A stretch of 64,000 nt of DNA from Symsagittifera roscoffensis (lineage: Eukaryota; Xenacoelomorpha; Acoela; Convolutidae). Both the position numbers and the translations under genes were made by a program. Of the stretch, positions 22,492-34,398 are shown one piece after another (position 1 is the stretch's first letter; the number at the start of each line of letters is the position of its first letter). The stretch is from positions 45,243,467 through 45,307,466 of the forward strand of contig NC_087070.1 in the NCBI RefSeq assembly GCF_963678635.1, read 5' to 3'. The notes under the pieces are model-generated. The model made no database searches. It was not told the origin of the DNA and was given only the letters and a program-made list of their open reading frames with translations.

Positions 22492-25400
22492 CTCGACCGC
22501 GAAGCAGTTGAAGATTCAGCACCGCAGTCAAAGAGACGCAAAACAAACAAAAAACTCTAAGGTTGTGTATTTGCTTCAAGTTAAATTCAAAATTTATTGT
22601 TGTAAATCAGTGTACTAAATTATGGTTACTTTCCATGTTTGTTCATAGTTAGGTAATGGCGGGCTACTTTAAATCCGTTTTTACGTTTTGTGTTACATTA
22701 TTTTATCTGGAGTGGCTTTGAAAGTTTCCATATTATAATTGACCCCAAACTGTTTTTGGTGCCCTTAAACGACACTTGTTTTAGAAGATTGTGTGTATAA
22801 GTTAACCAATTCATTTCTTATCTATTTTCACCAAGACCATAGAGTTTGAAGAAACATTGAAAAAACCAATCGCAAAGACCTTCAACAGCAAAACGCATTG
22901 AATAATTTTCGTTTAATTGGAATACAACATAGCTTGCCGAGCTAAAGGTGGCAAAAAGAGAGAATATATCGCCTCATTGCACAGAACGATTTTGTTTTTA
23001 ACCAACACAATTTTCACATAAGGATCAAATTATACATTGGGATCATAAGGGATTAATTATTTTACATAGATATCATTAGCTATAAAAGTTATACATAGAG
23101 ATCATTAGGTATAAAAAATTTACATAGGGATCATTAGGAATAAATATTTACGTAGGGCCTTTAGGTATAATCTATTCCCAATAATCCCTGTAGCGATCAC
23201 CCCCCTCCCCCAGCCCAGTGTCGTATATCGATGCAGCAAAGTTAGCACCAAATACAAAACACCAAATAGAGAATACATTTTTGCATGTAATAAATTGGAA
23301 AACCAGAAGCCAAATTATTTATAAATTATGCTTTTCAAATAATTGCGAGATACAAGGGGATGGAAAATTTCTGAAATCGTGCTTTTAATCATTGTACTGC
23401 TGTTTGAAACTTTTTTTTCCATTTCATTTGATGAATTAAATTTGCATCAGCTGTGTCAATTTTTTTTACTAATCAAATGTCGAAGCTTATGTGATATTAT
23501 AGTGCTACCGCAGCCTAACGATTCGAAACTGCCACCGAAAACAGAAATTTTACTTGCGACTTAGCTTAGAAAAAAAAAATTGTAATAATACACTTTGTTT
23601 TGCAAGTTTAATTGAATAACTTTCAATAAAACAGAGACGAGATGGTTTTTAAGTGCCAAATGAAATATTTTATAGAAAATAGACATCAAGGAAAATTTGA
23701 ATTTGAAATAAAACTGACGACTAACAATTGAAGCTATACTGCAAGAGATTTTGTACACAGAAGCAAAGCTGCACTTAGCAATTACGAATAAAAAAACGGC
23801 ATAGGTGAGCCGCTTCAAAAATAAAAAGAACCTTGAAGTTTAACAAGGAAAAATAAGTTTTAAAATAGTAAAAAAAAACTGACGAGTAGAAACGTTTCAG
23901 TTGAATTCGCAATTGCACTATAATATCTCGCTAATCTCAGGAGTCAACACCCATATAACAGTAAAAAACAGTCAGCAATGAATGCGTTGCAACAGAACTG
24001 AGAAAACTCATGTTAATAAATAGCAAAAAAAGATCAAGCATTACAAAGTGATTTGAAAACCAAACACACGAACTGCGACAAAGAACTATTGGACGAGGTC
24101 GTTGCGTGCGGCTTTTGGCACGAGTGTAGTGCGATTGAATACCACACCGGTTGCGGTCTGAGGTTTACCGAGATCATCCGCCTCCTCAAGGTGGGATCGG
24201 CTACACGCTACAGTAAAATGAATGACATCCTTTTTCCCACGTTTGAGCCGATACTTGGAGCTATTGAGAAAGTGCCAATAAATGTCCAAAAAAATTGGAA
24301 TTCCCAGAAAGTTTCTCGGACTAATTCAGCGCAATTGAACAAATTATTCAAGAAAAGATGAGATTTAACAAAATTTTTCAAATTTATTTGATCAGTTAAA
24401 TCAAACCTTTAACAATTAAAGTTTTACGTTAATTGGACAGCATACCCAGCGGATCATTTGCAAGTAAACTTTTAAAGAAAAACAGGCATACAAAATAATT
24501 ACACTAATTGCAAACGCTTGCAACAATAAGTAGTCAATGTCTTTTATTCTAGAAAGACTTGTCAATCATCTAACAGGATTAGAAAGGGTAGTTTGCTGAA
24601 TTTTTACATTCATTTAAAAGCTAGACAAAAAATGACAGAAAGCAAAAACGTATAACAAGTGATAAAAACGTCCCGAATTTCAACCAAAATTAGGCAAAAT
24701 TTCTACAAGTATACAGTAATGTAGATAGTATTTGGAACATCAGTAAAAAAGCTGCTTTGTGAAAAAAAACTAAAAAATACAAAAAGCAAAAGTGGGAGCT
24801 GTTTTTCAGCAGCATTTAAAATAGCGACCATAATTATTTTTGAAAATTGAGAACTTTGTCGTTTTTTCTGCAAGCATGTGGGGTTTTGTACTAAAACAAG
24901 TTTGGTTTTATTAACTTTTATGAATCATAGCAAAGAAAAACAAAAAATGGAGCTTTTTGTCGAAAACTTAACTTTCACTAGCGAAAAATCAACATGAATA
25001 GTGGCATTGTTGATCTAAAAATCGAAGTTCACGCTGGTGTGTGAAATGAGCGTATAACGAACGGTCCAATCTGATATCAATTAAAACAACTTGATATGCG
25101 CTTTAAAAATGAACAAAAAGAACAGAATAACAATCTGGAAAATCGTATTCCGTGGTAGAAACAATAGGCCGACAGTTTTACTAAGAAAAACAGGAAAACT
25201 TATTGATTGTTTTGAACTTTTTGTGCTTGATAGAAGAATAGTTTAGCTCAAAAAACTGAAATTGGTCATCTTCTTATGATGAGGTTTCTGTTTCAGAAAC
25301 CAACAGTTTCATGAAAAAGCCCAAAAATAAACCTGTAAAAAACCACAAAATAGAAATATGATCAAGTACAAAATATTGAGATTACATTGACTTGTTGTAT

Positions 25401-25561
25401 GGAGGGCAAAACTTTCACTTAATCAAAAAGATATCTTTGGTTTTTGATTTAATCTTTATCGCCCGATTGTTCCAACCATGTATCAGGGTATTTTCTCACA
25501 GGAAACAAATTTTTACCACAAAAAACTACACTTGATCAAGTTTTTATATTGAGGTTTATAT
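22453..25561. repeat. Array unit F (last, truncated)
   Basis: Seen: minisatellite and C tract (23,025-23,215), reverse-strand block 23,561-23,818, Y ORF (24,053-24,361), GAGCGTATAACGA landmark and LYGGQN-type block. The homology to other units ends at about 25,562 (TTGAGGTTTATATTCTA), where unique sequence starts. Confidence 0.8.
24053..24361 (+). pseudogene. Y ORF, open 102 aa copy (unit F)
   Basis: Seen: core ELLDEVVACGFWHEC, HTGCGLRFTEIIRLLKVGS, ATRYSKMNDILFPTFEPI, a more variable NVQKNWN segment, then RTNSAQLNKLFKKR and TGA. It extends the reading frame agreement with copy A to the C-terminus, which supports + strand coding. Unknown family. Confidence 0.5.
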
Positions 25562-26708
25562 TCTAGTGTTTTTATGAATAAACAATTTGTAAATTAAAAT
25601 TATTTCGCTCTTAATGCTTTACTTATCAAGTTGCTAGGAAAAGGAGAGCATAATATTGCATCATTTTGTAACCGAATGTTAGACAAGTCTTTAATCAAAA
25701 TACAATAAAAAATTTTAAATCTCGGAAAAATATTGAAAATTTTTATCTCGTAAACTTAAGGTCCTATAGTCTTCAGAGTTCTATACAAAAGTAATTAAGC
25801 TTAACTGGTCGGGACCAGTGTTTAGAAATGTGGCACGAATATGTTCAGACCATCCAATGAAAATATACAGACATTTCTTTTTAAAAAAGCCTCATAATAT
25901 ATCAATTTTCTAACTTTTCATTGCACGGTCCGAATATAGTCTTCCCACCACTCATATTGCTGCTCTCAGTGCGCTACGCATTTAGCAACTAGGGAACAGA
26001 ACCTGTATTGCGATGTTTTGTCGAGATCAATATTTTAAGCCCAAAAAAAAATCCTTTGTAAGAGTTATTGTGCGGATTAATCAAAGAATCGGGTTCGTTT
26101 AAGTAGAAAAAACAGCAGTTGATTAAACCTCTTTATTATTGAACTTCACATATATCTTAAGTGTATCAGAAAAACAATAATGAATTTCACAGTATTCATA
26201 AGGTATCCTATGAAAAGATACACAATTTTGTTTGCTGATATCGGTTTTTTAATTACAAAGTTTTTGAAAATTTTTGAAAAAAAAATTGATAGCAATTCAG
26301 ATTTGATTTTATGTGTTTTTAGCGGGAAAAAAACTATACTACGATTTTTGGCAGGAAAAAATTTTTAACTTGTAAAAACGAAATTTATAATTTTGAAAAT
26401 TGTGCCAACTGAAGGTAACTAACTTCTAGTTGTTGAAAATTTGCTTCCAAAATGTTTTTATTCAACAATTCTAATTGTGAAAACGAAACAAGTTTGTTGT
26501 GATTTCTAGACATTTTGGTTAAAATCTCATTCTAATTTAAGTTTTGGCGGGAAAAGAGTTCAAATTCAAAGTTGAGCGGGAAAAGCAATTCAACTTCAAA
26601 CCGAGAAGGGAAAAGGAATCGAAACTAGCTGCAGTATTTTAAACGTCTTGGTATTTATTTGGTTTTCATTCTCTTTCCTGCTGCGCTTCAAAATAGTTCC
26701 AGAGCAAA
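25562..26708. other. Unique non-coding segment upstream of the long polymerase remnant
   Basis: Seen: no convincing ORF and no similarity to the array. The right half carries several GCGGGAAA-type motifs. It probably includes the 5' flank or promoter of the polymerase copy that starts at 26,709. Confidence 0.5.
26542..26555 (+). promoter_or_regulatory. E2F-like site
   Basis: Seen: TTTTGGCGGGAAAA, a match to the animal E2F consensus TTTSGCGC/GGCGGGAAA, ~155 bases upstream of the polymerase ATG. Two further GCGGGAAAA cores lie at 26,322-26,330 and 26,576-26,584, and a weaker GGCAGGAAAA at about 26,350. Inference: possible S-phase control; AT-rich sequence could give single matches by chance. 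Confidence 0.35.
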
Positions 26709-28270
26709 ATGAGTTTCAAGAGTAAATATTGTCCCAAGGATCTCGTCATAAGCAAAATTTTCACGCTGTTGAAAAAAAAAATTACCCTTTTTTGGACTTG
26801 CTACCATTGTAAAGTTAGCAGTTTATTGCTATCAAATTTGCAGCAGCATATTGAATCAGATCATCAAAAATTTAACAATTGATGTCGGTATTGTCAGCTT
26901 GGTTTTTGTGAATTTAAAGATTTCAAGGACCACATGCAATCAGAGCATGGACTACCTGCTTTGGAGCAACAACATACATCACTCGGCGGCCCCCTTTAGC
27001 TCAACCACACAGGCAAGCGCTGTTGATAACTTTCCAGTTTCAATTGAAGTTCATGAATCAGCCATGAAAAATAAGTTAAGGACTTTTATAATTCCCAACC
27101 AAATTATTGAACAAGATCTTATTGTTCGGAGTAGTTGCTAAAATCATTACACGAAAAGATCCAACCGTGCAAATATTTATGAGTATCTTCGTTTTATAGA
27201 TTCTTTTAAGTTTCTAAACTCAACACAACAGAAGTTGGTTGACAACTTGTCTGACAACAAATTTACAACTCTGGGAAACCACTTTCAAAACGTAAGCCAA
27301 ATTTGTAGAAATCTCATGCCCAGAAAAGGGTTCCATCCTTATAATTATATGACCGATCGTAAAAAGTTTGACGAAACAGAATTACCGCCTCTCGAAAAAT
27401 GGGTGAACAGTTTAGACGGAGAAAAAATTGCTATTGATGCCGACAATTTGATTGAAGCGAAGGAAGTTTTCAATCAATTTAATTGTCGGAGCCTGTGCGA
27501 CTATCATGACTTATTGTCATGTGACACACTGCTGTGGAACTTCTCTCTATCAGCTATGAAACATATGGCCTTGACTGTGCTCATCATTTCACCCCTTCAA
27601 TTTTGGCTGGTGACGCTTTCAAGCGGGTCTGTGAAGCTAATGTTGAATTGTTAACGGATCGAGATCATTTAGAGATGATTGAAAAAATGATGCGAGGTGG
27701 AACTGCATCAATCTTTGAAAATTGACAGTTCATTGCAAACAACACGCAATCTAACAAAACAATTATTGCGAGCAAAAATATTGCTCCATGGTTGATGCCA
27801 ACAACTTATACGGCGGGGTAAGGCAAACTCACAAACTGCCTGCACGCCATTTCAAGACAATCGAAGATAGAAAAGAAAGAAGTAATCTTGAAAACAAAGA
27901 TGAGAATTCCATGTCAATAGAAGAAACTTAAGCAACCCCTGACGATTGAGACTACGTTTGTATTGTTGAAATTGATTTAAAATACCCTCAATTGCTGCAT
28001 GAAAGTCACCTTGACTATCCGCTGGCAACCACTGAGGAAGTGGTTCAAAAATATTGGTTAAGCAGATACCAAACAATTCTCTCATAACAAAAGAAAAACA
28101 ATGAAAACAGCGTGGCCTAATCGTTATAAAACTCATCGTTCAAACAGGAACTGGTGGCTCGAATCGTACATAACTCTAAATACAAACAAACAGAAAACGG
28201 CAAAAAACAAAATTGAAGAAGCCCTTTACAAATTAATGATCGATACAATTTATGGGGAAAATGTGTGAGA
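26709..28270 (+). pseudogene. Protein-primed family-B DNA polymerase, N-terminal to motif B, with C2H2 fingers
   Basis: Seen: ATG at 26,709 opens a frame with a C2H2-type finger (CYHC...LQQHIESDH). After one in-frame TGA comes a second finger (CRYC...FKDHMQSEH). Further on, in shifting frames: RFIDSFKFLNST, a PYNYMTDRKKFDE...LPP segment, CRSLCDYHDLLSCDTLL (27,484-27,535), YETYGLDCAHHF and ELLTDRDHLEMIEKMMRGG (27,560-27,725), the motif A equivalent DANNLYGG (about 27,790), VEIDLKYPQLLHE and DTIYGEN (about 28,240-28,258). Known: this order, with F.FL.., DYHDLY, YGLDPAH..., DxNNLYG and NxxYG, is that of DNA_pol_B_2 polymerases. At least five frameshifts or stops. It is cut at 28,262 by array-type sequence, so motif C is absent here. 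Confidence 0.85.
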
Positions 28271-28548
28271 AAAAGCTTTTTTAAGATTTCCAGTAACAAA
28301 TTTAAAATAACACAATTCAATGACACACAATTTTTCTAGCAGGTAATTTAAAAAAATTCTTACAATTGAGTCAGGACTTTCGTTAAAGTTTTTTGCAGTA
28401 AAATATATAGTTATTGATAATCAGACAATTCTTTTCGCAAGCTTGAATACCTTTTTGAATAGTGACCTGCTTTTTGTCAAACATGTATTTCGATAAAATA
28501 AGCTCAATATTGAATCAGTCACATGAAGTGTTTTTGACAATAAAAGTT

Positions 28549-28585
<37 letters not shown>

Positions 28586-29270
28586 TGTATGTGTTCAATA
28601 TTGGCATGTTTTTCTAGAATTCTTGTTTCTTACTTTGAAAATATATAGAATGGGATTTTTAGTTCATTTTATCCAAAAACTTAAAATTTTATCCAAAAAC
28701 TTAAAACTACAACGAAAAACACTTGCAACTATCATGATACTTGCCTTCAGCACAAGGAAGGTCCCTGAAGTGACATTTAAGTCGAAGGCACCTCAGCAAA
28801 GCAATTTAGTTTGTACCGGAAAAAAAATTTCAAAGAAACAAAGTCCTGCTGGGACTCGAACCCCAGATCCCAGAAGGCAAAAGCAACTGGGTTAGTTCGA
28901 GGCCAAGTGGGAAGGATCTTGTCAGTTGTTCAAGTTCATTAATAAAGCAAGTGCAATTTTCTGTAGGAAAAAATTGTTTTCGGGAAAGAAAAGCCTTGTT
29001 CCCGATTACAAAAAATATTGATGCTTTGAAGAAAAAACACCCAAGCTTTGGACAGAAGGCGACAAAATATAAGTAGACAAAGGATAATCCGACAGTTCAA
29101 CTTATCGCAAAAAAAACAATAAATCGAGAGAAAGACAAGGTCCGCTCGGGACTCGAACCCTACACCTTCTGTTCCTAAGGCATTTGGTTAACTTATGTTG
29201 TCCAGTGAGAGGGACTTGAACAATTTTGAGGTTCCATAAAAGTAAATTCAGTTTCTTACAGAACTTCAAA
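28262..29270. repeat. Partial array unit G
   Basis: Seen: right after the polymerase GENV segment the sequence switches to array sequence starting at the AAAGCTTTTTTAAGATTTCCAGTAA landmark, with a GA microsatellite (28,551-28,583), tRNA-like sequences (28,847-28,914 and 29,136-29,217) and the GAGGTTCCATAAAAG piece that elsewhere precedes the X ORF. The X ORF itself is missing. Confidence 0.75.
28551..28583. repeat. (GA)n microsatellite
   Basis: Seen: AG repeats ending in GTGTGTATGTG, in partial unit G. Confidence 0.95.
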
Positions 29271-29271
29271 A

Positions 29272-29350
29272 AACTGTCCGGCTGGGTATTGAACCGATAC
29301 CTTATGCACCAAAGTCGCGTTCTCTACCTCTATACCAAGTGGGAAAGGCC
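29272..29350 (-). repeat. tRNA-like sequence with A and B boxes
   Basis: Seen: the minus strand reads CTTGGTATAGAGGTAGAG (A-box-like) and GGTTCAATACC (B box) about 45 bases apart. A second B-box-like GCTCGATTCTCGG occurs at 29,412-29,440. Likely tRNA-derived repeat; arms do not pair well enough for a functional tRNA call. Confidence 0.5.
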
Positions 29351-29459
29351 TCCAATGGTGACGAGTTTCAACAATAAAGCAAAGCTCAGATACACACATA
29401 GTGAAAAAGAAAACAATGTCCGGCCGAGAATCGAGCCCGGCCGGGAATCGTGACCTGTT

Positions 29460-29888
29460 GCTCGTAAGAAAAGTTATTTAGGTGGAAAAAATGATCTACT
29501 TCCAATTTTTCAATTTCAAATCCTTAGAGTATCAATGCTGTAAATATTAGTTTCTCCATTACGTTGATTGACAATTACGTTGATTGACAATTAGACAAAA
29601 AGGGCTAAAAGATAAAAATTGATTCAAACCATGCCTTTTTTGTAATTGATTCCAATTGGTGGTAACTATTAATGTTTGCTTCATTATTTACGAAAAGCAG
29701 TCAGCTCCAATTTAAATCGTAATCACTCTGATGACTGACTGACTAAAAAGCTGAAAAAACAATGATTGGCTTATTCCTCAACTTTCGGAGAAAAACAATA
29801 TATCACATGAAAATTTTTCAAAATTCAAGGAGCTTTTAAGATTGGCTTTCATGATTCTTAAAATCCACTTCTGAGTTTATAAACTACT
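29460..29888. other. No gene seen
   Basis: AT-rich sequence without a convincing ORF. A short direct repeat of ATTACGTTGATTGACAATTA occurs near 29,560-29,595. Confidence 0.6.
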
Positions 29889-30064
29889 CATGAATAAAAA
29901 ACATCTTACAAAACTTGAAATTACCAAACCTGTAATCAGATGCTGTCAGAGTACACAAACCGGCTGCCGATCTTTGTTCCAGTATTTGCAGTTTTCTTAA
30001 AAATTCGAAGCACCTGATTACAGGTTTGGTATTTTCAAGTTTTGTAAGATGTTTTTTATTCATG
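29889..30064. repeat. Near-perfect inverted repeat (54-bp arms, ~66-bp loop)
   Basis: Seen: the left arm starting CATGAATAAAAAACATCTTA (29,889) is mirrored by the right arm ending in its reverse complement at 30,064. Over ~54 bases I find only two mismatches (one A/T in the GAAATTACC segment, one A/G near the loop). The loop (29,944-30,009) is unrelated sequence. A transcript from either strand would fold into a long hairpin. It could be a foldback MITE, an endogenous siRNA or microRNA-type precursor, or a recent inversion duplication. Confidence 0.9.
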
Positions 30065-30119
30065 TTTTTTTTCAATTCAAACTTTGAAAAAGCATAAAGT
30101 TTTTACATTTACATCTAAG

Positions 30120-31330
30120 TTCTTTTGAAAAATTTTGAAATGACATAAAAAAACGCCACATCTCCGAAACTAAAAACTACTGAGCAGTCGCAGGTAGACA
30201 CAAGATTTCCACCTCCCGAGTCTAATCTACTACTGCGTTGGAAATTTCAAATTTTGTGAACTTCAAAGTTAGGATTTCTGAAAATTTTTATGAAAAACCA
30301 TAAGAAACTTCATATCGCAAAACAACTAAAATTTGCGCAGTCCAATTCCGAGGCAAGGTTCTCAAACCCTGAAAGCAATTTGATTGCGCCCAACTACAGG
30401 ATTAGGAATTTCAACATTTAAAAAAAAAATTGGAAAAAATTTTGAAAAATCACTGAAAAAAAATCCACATCTGGATTATTACCAAGATTTGAGCAGTTAT
30501 AATTGTAGGCAAAATTTGCAACCCCTGAGAGTACTCTGATAGCCCCAGAACAAAAAAAACACGTCATATCTCAAAAACATCAAGGAATTGAGCAGTCATA
30601 TTTCGAGTCACAAATAGCAATTCCTGAGACTACTGTGACAAAGCTTTACTATTAAGACGGGGACAGCAAAGTTTGTGAAATTTTTTTTATCTAATTTCTT
30701 CAAACAACTTAAAAAAACATAACAAGCCTCAAATCTCGGAAACTATTAGCTTTTGAGCAGCCGCAAATTGACGCAAGAATTGCATCATGGTACTTCTGAG
30801 GATACTCTTGCAGTACCCAACTACAAGAGTTTCAAATGTTTTGAATTTTTAAAATTTTAAGTTTTTAAAGTTTTCTGAAAAAAAATGAAAAAATTATAAA
30901 CGCCATATCTCGTAAACCAGAAGGATTTGTGCAGTCAATTGGACGCCATGAATGTAACGTTACATCGCCCCACTATTGGGTTGAGAAATTCAGTTTTAGC
31001 TAGTTTTTTTATATCTAAATTTTTTGAAAAAAAAAATTGAAAAAAAAAAATCAGAAAACACGTCACATCTCGTGAACTACAAAGTTTTGAGCAGTCATAT
31101 TTGGAGGCAAGATTCGAAACCCTTGAGAGTACTCTGACAGCACCCAATTGCAGGGTTGCTAATTTCAATTTTTTTAAAATTACTTTGTAAATTGGTATTT
31201 TTGAAAAATTTTGTAAAACCACATAAACCGTCATACACTAAAAGGATTTGGGCATTCATATTTGGAGGTCAAGTTCGCAACCCCTGAGGGAATCCTGGAA
31301 ACATTCCAATATCAGGCTGCTTATTTTAAA
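30120..31330. repeat. Degenerate ~160-bp satellite, block 1
   Basis: Seen: a unit recurring about every 160 bases, marked by CATATCTCGAAAAC-like, GAGCAGTCATATTTGGAG-like, GCAACCCCTGAG, 'CTGACAGCACCCCACT' and GGGTTGAGAATTTCA-like phrases separated by A/T tracts with GAAAAAA. Units start near 30,160, 30,310, 30,470, 30,570, 30,731, 30,904, 31,064 and 31,229. Block 2 is at 41,930-44,400. Confidence 0.85.
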
Positions 31331-31384
31331 CTTGGTTAAATAAACACTGAATTCAACTGGAAAATCGAAACAAAAATCCTTAAT

Positions 31385-31475
31385 GCTTGCAACATACGAT
31401 ATAGCTTGAACGTGAAAAAATTCTTCGTTAAGCATGCAAAAATAATACGCTTAAAAAGCTTAAACGTGGCGAGAT
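31385..31475. repeat. Satellite-associated end motif, copy 1
   Basis: Seen: GCAACATACGATATAGCTTG...ATGCAAAAATAATACG...AAAAAGCTTAAACG. Related sequence lies at 43,315-43,400 (beside satellite block 2) and 56,715-56,800. It suggests the satellite is part of a larger dispersed repeat with a conserved end. Confidence 0.6.
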
Positions 31476-33084
31476 AGTGAAACCCGCATACAAATTTTAG
31501 AATAGATTGCCCTTTGTTTAGTCGAGAGCGTAACTTTTGTCTTTCTTCTATCCAGAAAAATGAATTGAATTTAAAAAATCAAGTCTAACTACAGATGATT
31601 TCTGCAATACTAAGAATCAAACCACCGTTAATATTTCACGATTGAACGACCAAGCAGATTTATCATATACGCGAAAAAAAAACACTCTTCATTTAATGTT
31701 TTTATAAATGAGAAGAAACGGCTGCAGAGATTTGACTTGTACGTACGTTTATGCTCCGTTTGTGAAAGAAAATTTCAACATAAAAAGAACTTCCGATACG
31801 AAAGCTGTCCAATACACCGATAACAAAACTGCAAATTTAAGGCACAATAGAAAGACACCGAAGTATATTGCAGAACCTACCATGAGTATATGAGTATTCA
31901 ATCTCATTGTATAATATCCATATATTTACTGCTGGCATCGTTTTTTAATAAATATAATTGCAACAACTTTTGTTATTGTGAGAAAGTTCTTTAGAATCGC
32001 AATTAGGTAGACCTGAAACTTTCATGAGAGGGTAGGCTTTCCATCGTCCTTTAGTCAAAGCTATGCAAACTTACTTTTGAGCTCACCTAATCCACAGGCT
32101 AAACTGATTAATTCGAGTGCGACTTTTTGTTGGCATAAACTTTTTGGCCGCTTTTTCATCTACCAAATGAGCTTTCTACACTCTATTCCGTTTGATCTGT
32201 TGATAATTTGGCTGGTTTTGCTTTATATAACACCAACCAAATTTGACCCCTCATTTTGAGAAACGGTTGAATTGAATTACGAACCGCAATTAAGTTGAAG
32301 AAACGTTCGACCAAAATTGGCGCCCAGATCACGACAGCATGAACTTAATTTATGCTTCTATGATCTTCGAGCTCCAAATTATTAGACAAAAGAGAAGCAA
32401 AGGAAAAATTTGTATGAGTTTCAATCTCAGCAAGTTTCATGAAAACAACATGGCAATTTTCGAAAAAGCTGTCGACTCAGGTTATTTTCCCATCTCAATT
32501 CCTTTAAAAAATAGACAGCTTCAAATTTGACACGTTTCTACCCAAACATTTTGGTAATAACAGTTCAAATTAGGGAAAACTGACATTCAAAACTGAAAAA
32601 TAGCCAAAAATTTGGAAATATGGACTCTGCCTCAAATATCAAACAATTATAAACCATAGCTAGTTAATATATGATCGATTTGGCAGGCCTGATAGAATTT
32701 GTGATGAAAAACGATTTAAATTGAAGGAAGTTTATTCAATTAGCAAAACTTACAAAGCGGTAACTAAGGCAATTTTCCAAATATTCTGTTGAAGTTTTTT
32801 GAATTTCAATAACTGTTAATGATTGGCATTTTATAAGGTTTCCCATTTATAGAAAACCGGCTCAACGACTAATTAATTTAATCCACCAGAGAATTGAGAA
32901 AATGAAGTCGTTTGTAACTAGCAGTCACTTACGTTTTTCATGAGATTTTCACACTTACTTTTTGATAGTGAAGTTTGCCCTCATGAAATGCAGCGGCGAA
33001 GCTTGGTTTTGCAAACACTTAGAGGAGCAAGACCAAAAAGCAGCTCCATCAGGTTAAAAAAGAAAGAGAAATAAGCGTCAAATT
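31476..33084. other. No gene seen
   Basis: Several short ATG-started frames of 60-69 codons but none with recognisable similarity, conserved motif or clear splice context. Treated as intergenic. Confidence 0.6.
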
Positions 33085-33089
33085 AGTGG

Positions 33090-33172
33090 CTACGTGTAGG
33101 ATTCGAATCTGCGACCTACTGCAATCAAAAGATTTTGAATCTAGCGCACTATCACTCAGCCACTCAAGCTTA
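33090..33172 (-). repeat. tRNA-derived sequence (SINE head or tRNA pseudogene)
   Basis: Seen: the minus strand starts GAGTGGCTGAGTGATAGTGC (A-box-like), continues through an anticodon-arm-like AGATTCAAAATCT, and ends with B box GATTCGAATCC and GTAGCCAC. The terminal GTGGCT and AGCCAC pair (6 bp). The T stem has mismatches, so not a confident tRNA gene. Confidence 0.5.
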
Positions 33173-33886
33173 CCAACCGACAAACACTAGTCACAAACAA
33201 AGCGGCTACATATGCACACAAATCGCCAATGCAATTCAGCACCAAATACAGATACTCACTTTTGCAATTAATAATTTGGAATATAACAAGCTGAAGGCAT
33301 TCACACTAACTTTGCACGCAATAAAGCACAAAGCCACATTATAAATTATGCATTTCAAAAAACTTTGAAATATATTGTGTTAGAAAATTTCTGCAACCGA
33401 GTTCCTATTATTTTGATGTCGTTTGAAAAAAATTGTTTTTTTTTTGGTTCGTTTGATGAATTAACGAATAATTAAAAAGAGTTGACTTAATATTTCCGCG
33501 ATTCTTTCATTTTTCAGGTTAACAACTTGTCTAAGAGAACCTGAAAAAATCGCAAGCAATATCAAAAGATTTGAAAATTAGTTGATCTTCCTAAATCAGA
33601 AAAAAAAAACAATTCCTGGTCTCCCAGTTAAGTAAGTATAAAAGACATCTTGAAAAAGAATATAATTCAAATTGACTACCTTCATTTATTTATCTACTGA
33701 AAATGAAAACCAGAACAGATGAAGATTTTTTAAAGACTTTTTCCAGCGAGTGGTCTTTTGAGGCAAGTTACCTTCTGAGCAACAGTTTCGCATATGCTAC
33801 TGATATTTCCAAATGAAATATAATTACAGCAGTATTAAATAATCCCCATTGGTCTGTCTAATTAACAACAATTAATCTTGACTGTT
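33173..33886. other. No gene seen
   Basis: Short piece at about 33,230-33,360 resembles the array segment with CACCAAATACAGA...ATAAATTATGCATTTCAAAA; the rest is unassigned AT-rich sequence up to the LTR element. Confidence 0.5.
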
Positions 33887-33891
33887 GAAAC

Positions 33892-34225
33892 TGTCGTGAG
33901 GCGACCTTCGGTATCTCGTTACCAACATGTCTTTTGTGCAGTAACTCTGCAGTTTATTTCATTAACCTTAATCAAGGTCATTCAGCGGCTTATGTCGAGC
34001 GCCACGTTAAACCTCGTCACTCTCTTGTTTATTTACATCAATGTTAGATGTAACAATCTTCATTCTGTTATACTCTCGGTTTGAAGACAAACCGTTGAAT
34101 TTTAAATTGATAGTGAGTATCTAACTAATCCACTTAACTTATCGTAACCAATCATCAAACCAATAATCAATTTACATTTATTGACACAACTAAGTTTTGA
34201 AGTCAATAAAACTCGGCAAAAGTCA
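33892..34225 (+). repeat. 5' LTR of element A
   Basis: Seen: starts TGTCGTGAGGCGACCTTCGG, ends CAAAAGTCA. Contains AATAAA at 34,205-34,210. The 3' LTR has AACAAA at the same place, so the polyadenylation signal is lost there. The following bases AGGCGCAGCCAGGA would be the primer-binding site region; I could not assign the primer tRNA. Confidence 0.92.
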
Positions 34226-34398
34226 AGGCGCAGCCAGGAGTTCCTGTGAACGAAGACAGGACTGACCTGTTAGGGATACCTTCCTTCTGGGCAAAACCAT
34301 CAATTAACCCGCCGTTTCTTTGGGGTCTTGGATTGGCCAAGTCTTTCTGGCAGTCGGGCTGAAAGACAACATAAACCCACAACATTTTTGCAGAGCCC

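Noticed and set aside
29884-30075. 63-aa minus-strand ORF over the hairpin
   Set aside because: It simply reads through the inverted repeat arms; no homology or conserved pattern.
33090-33172. Functional tRNA gene
   Set aside because: T stem has mismatches and no convincing anticodon arm; called tRNA-derived repeat instead.
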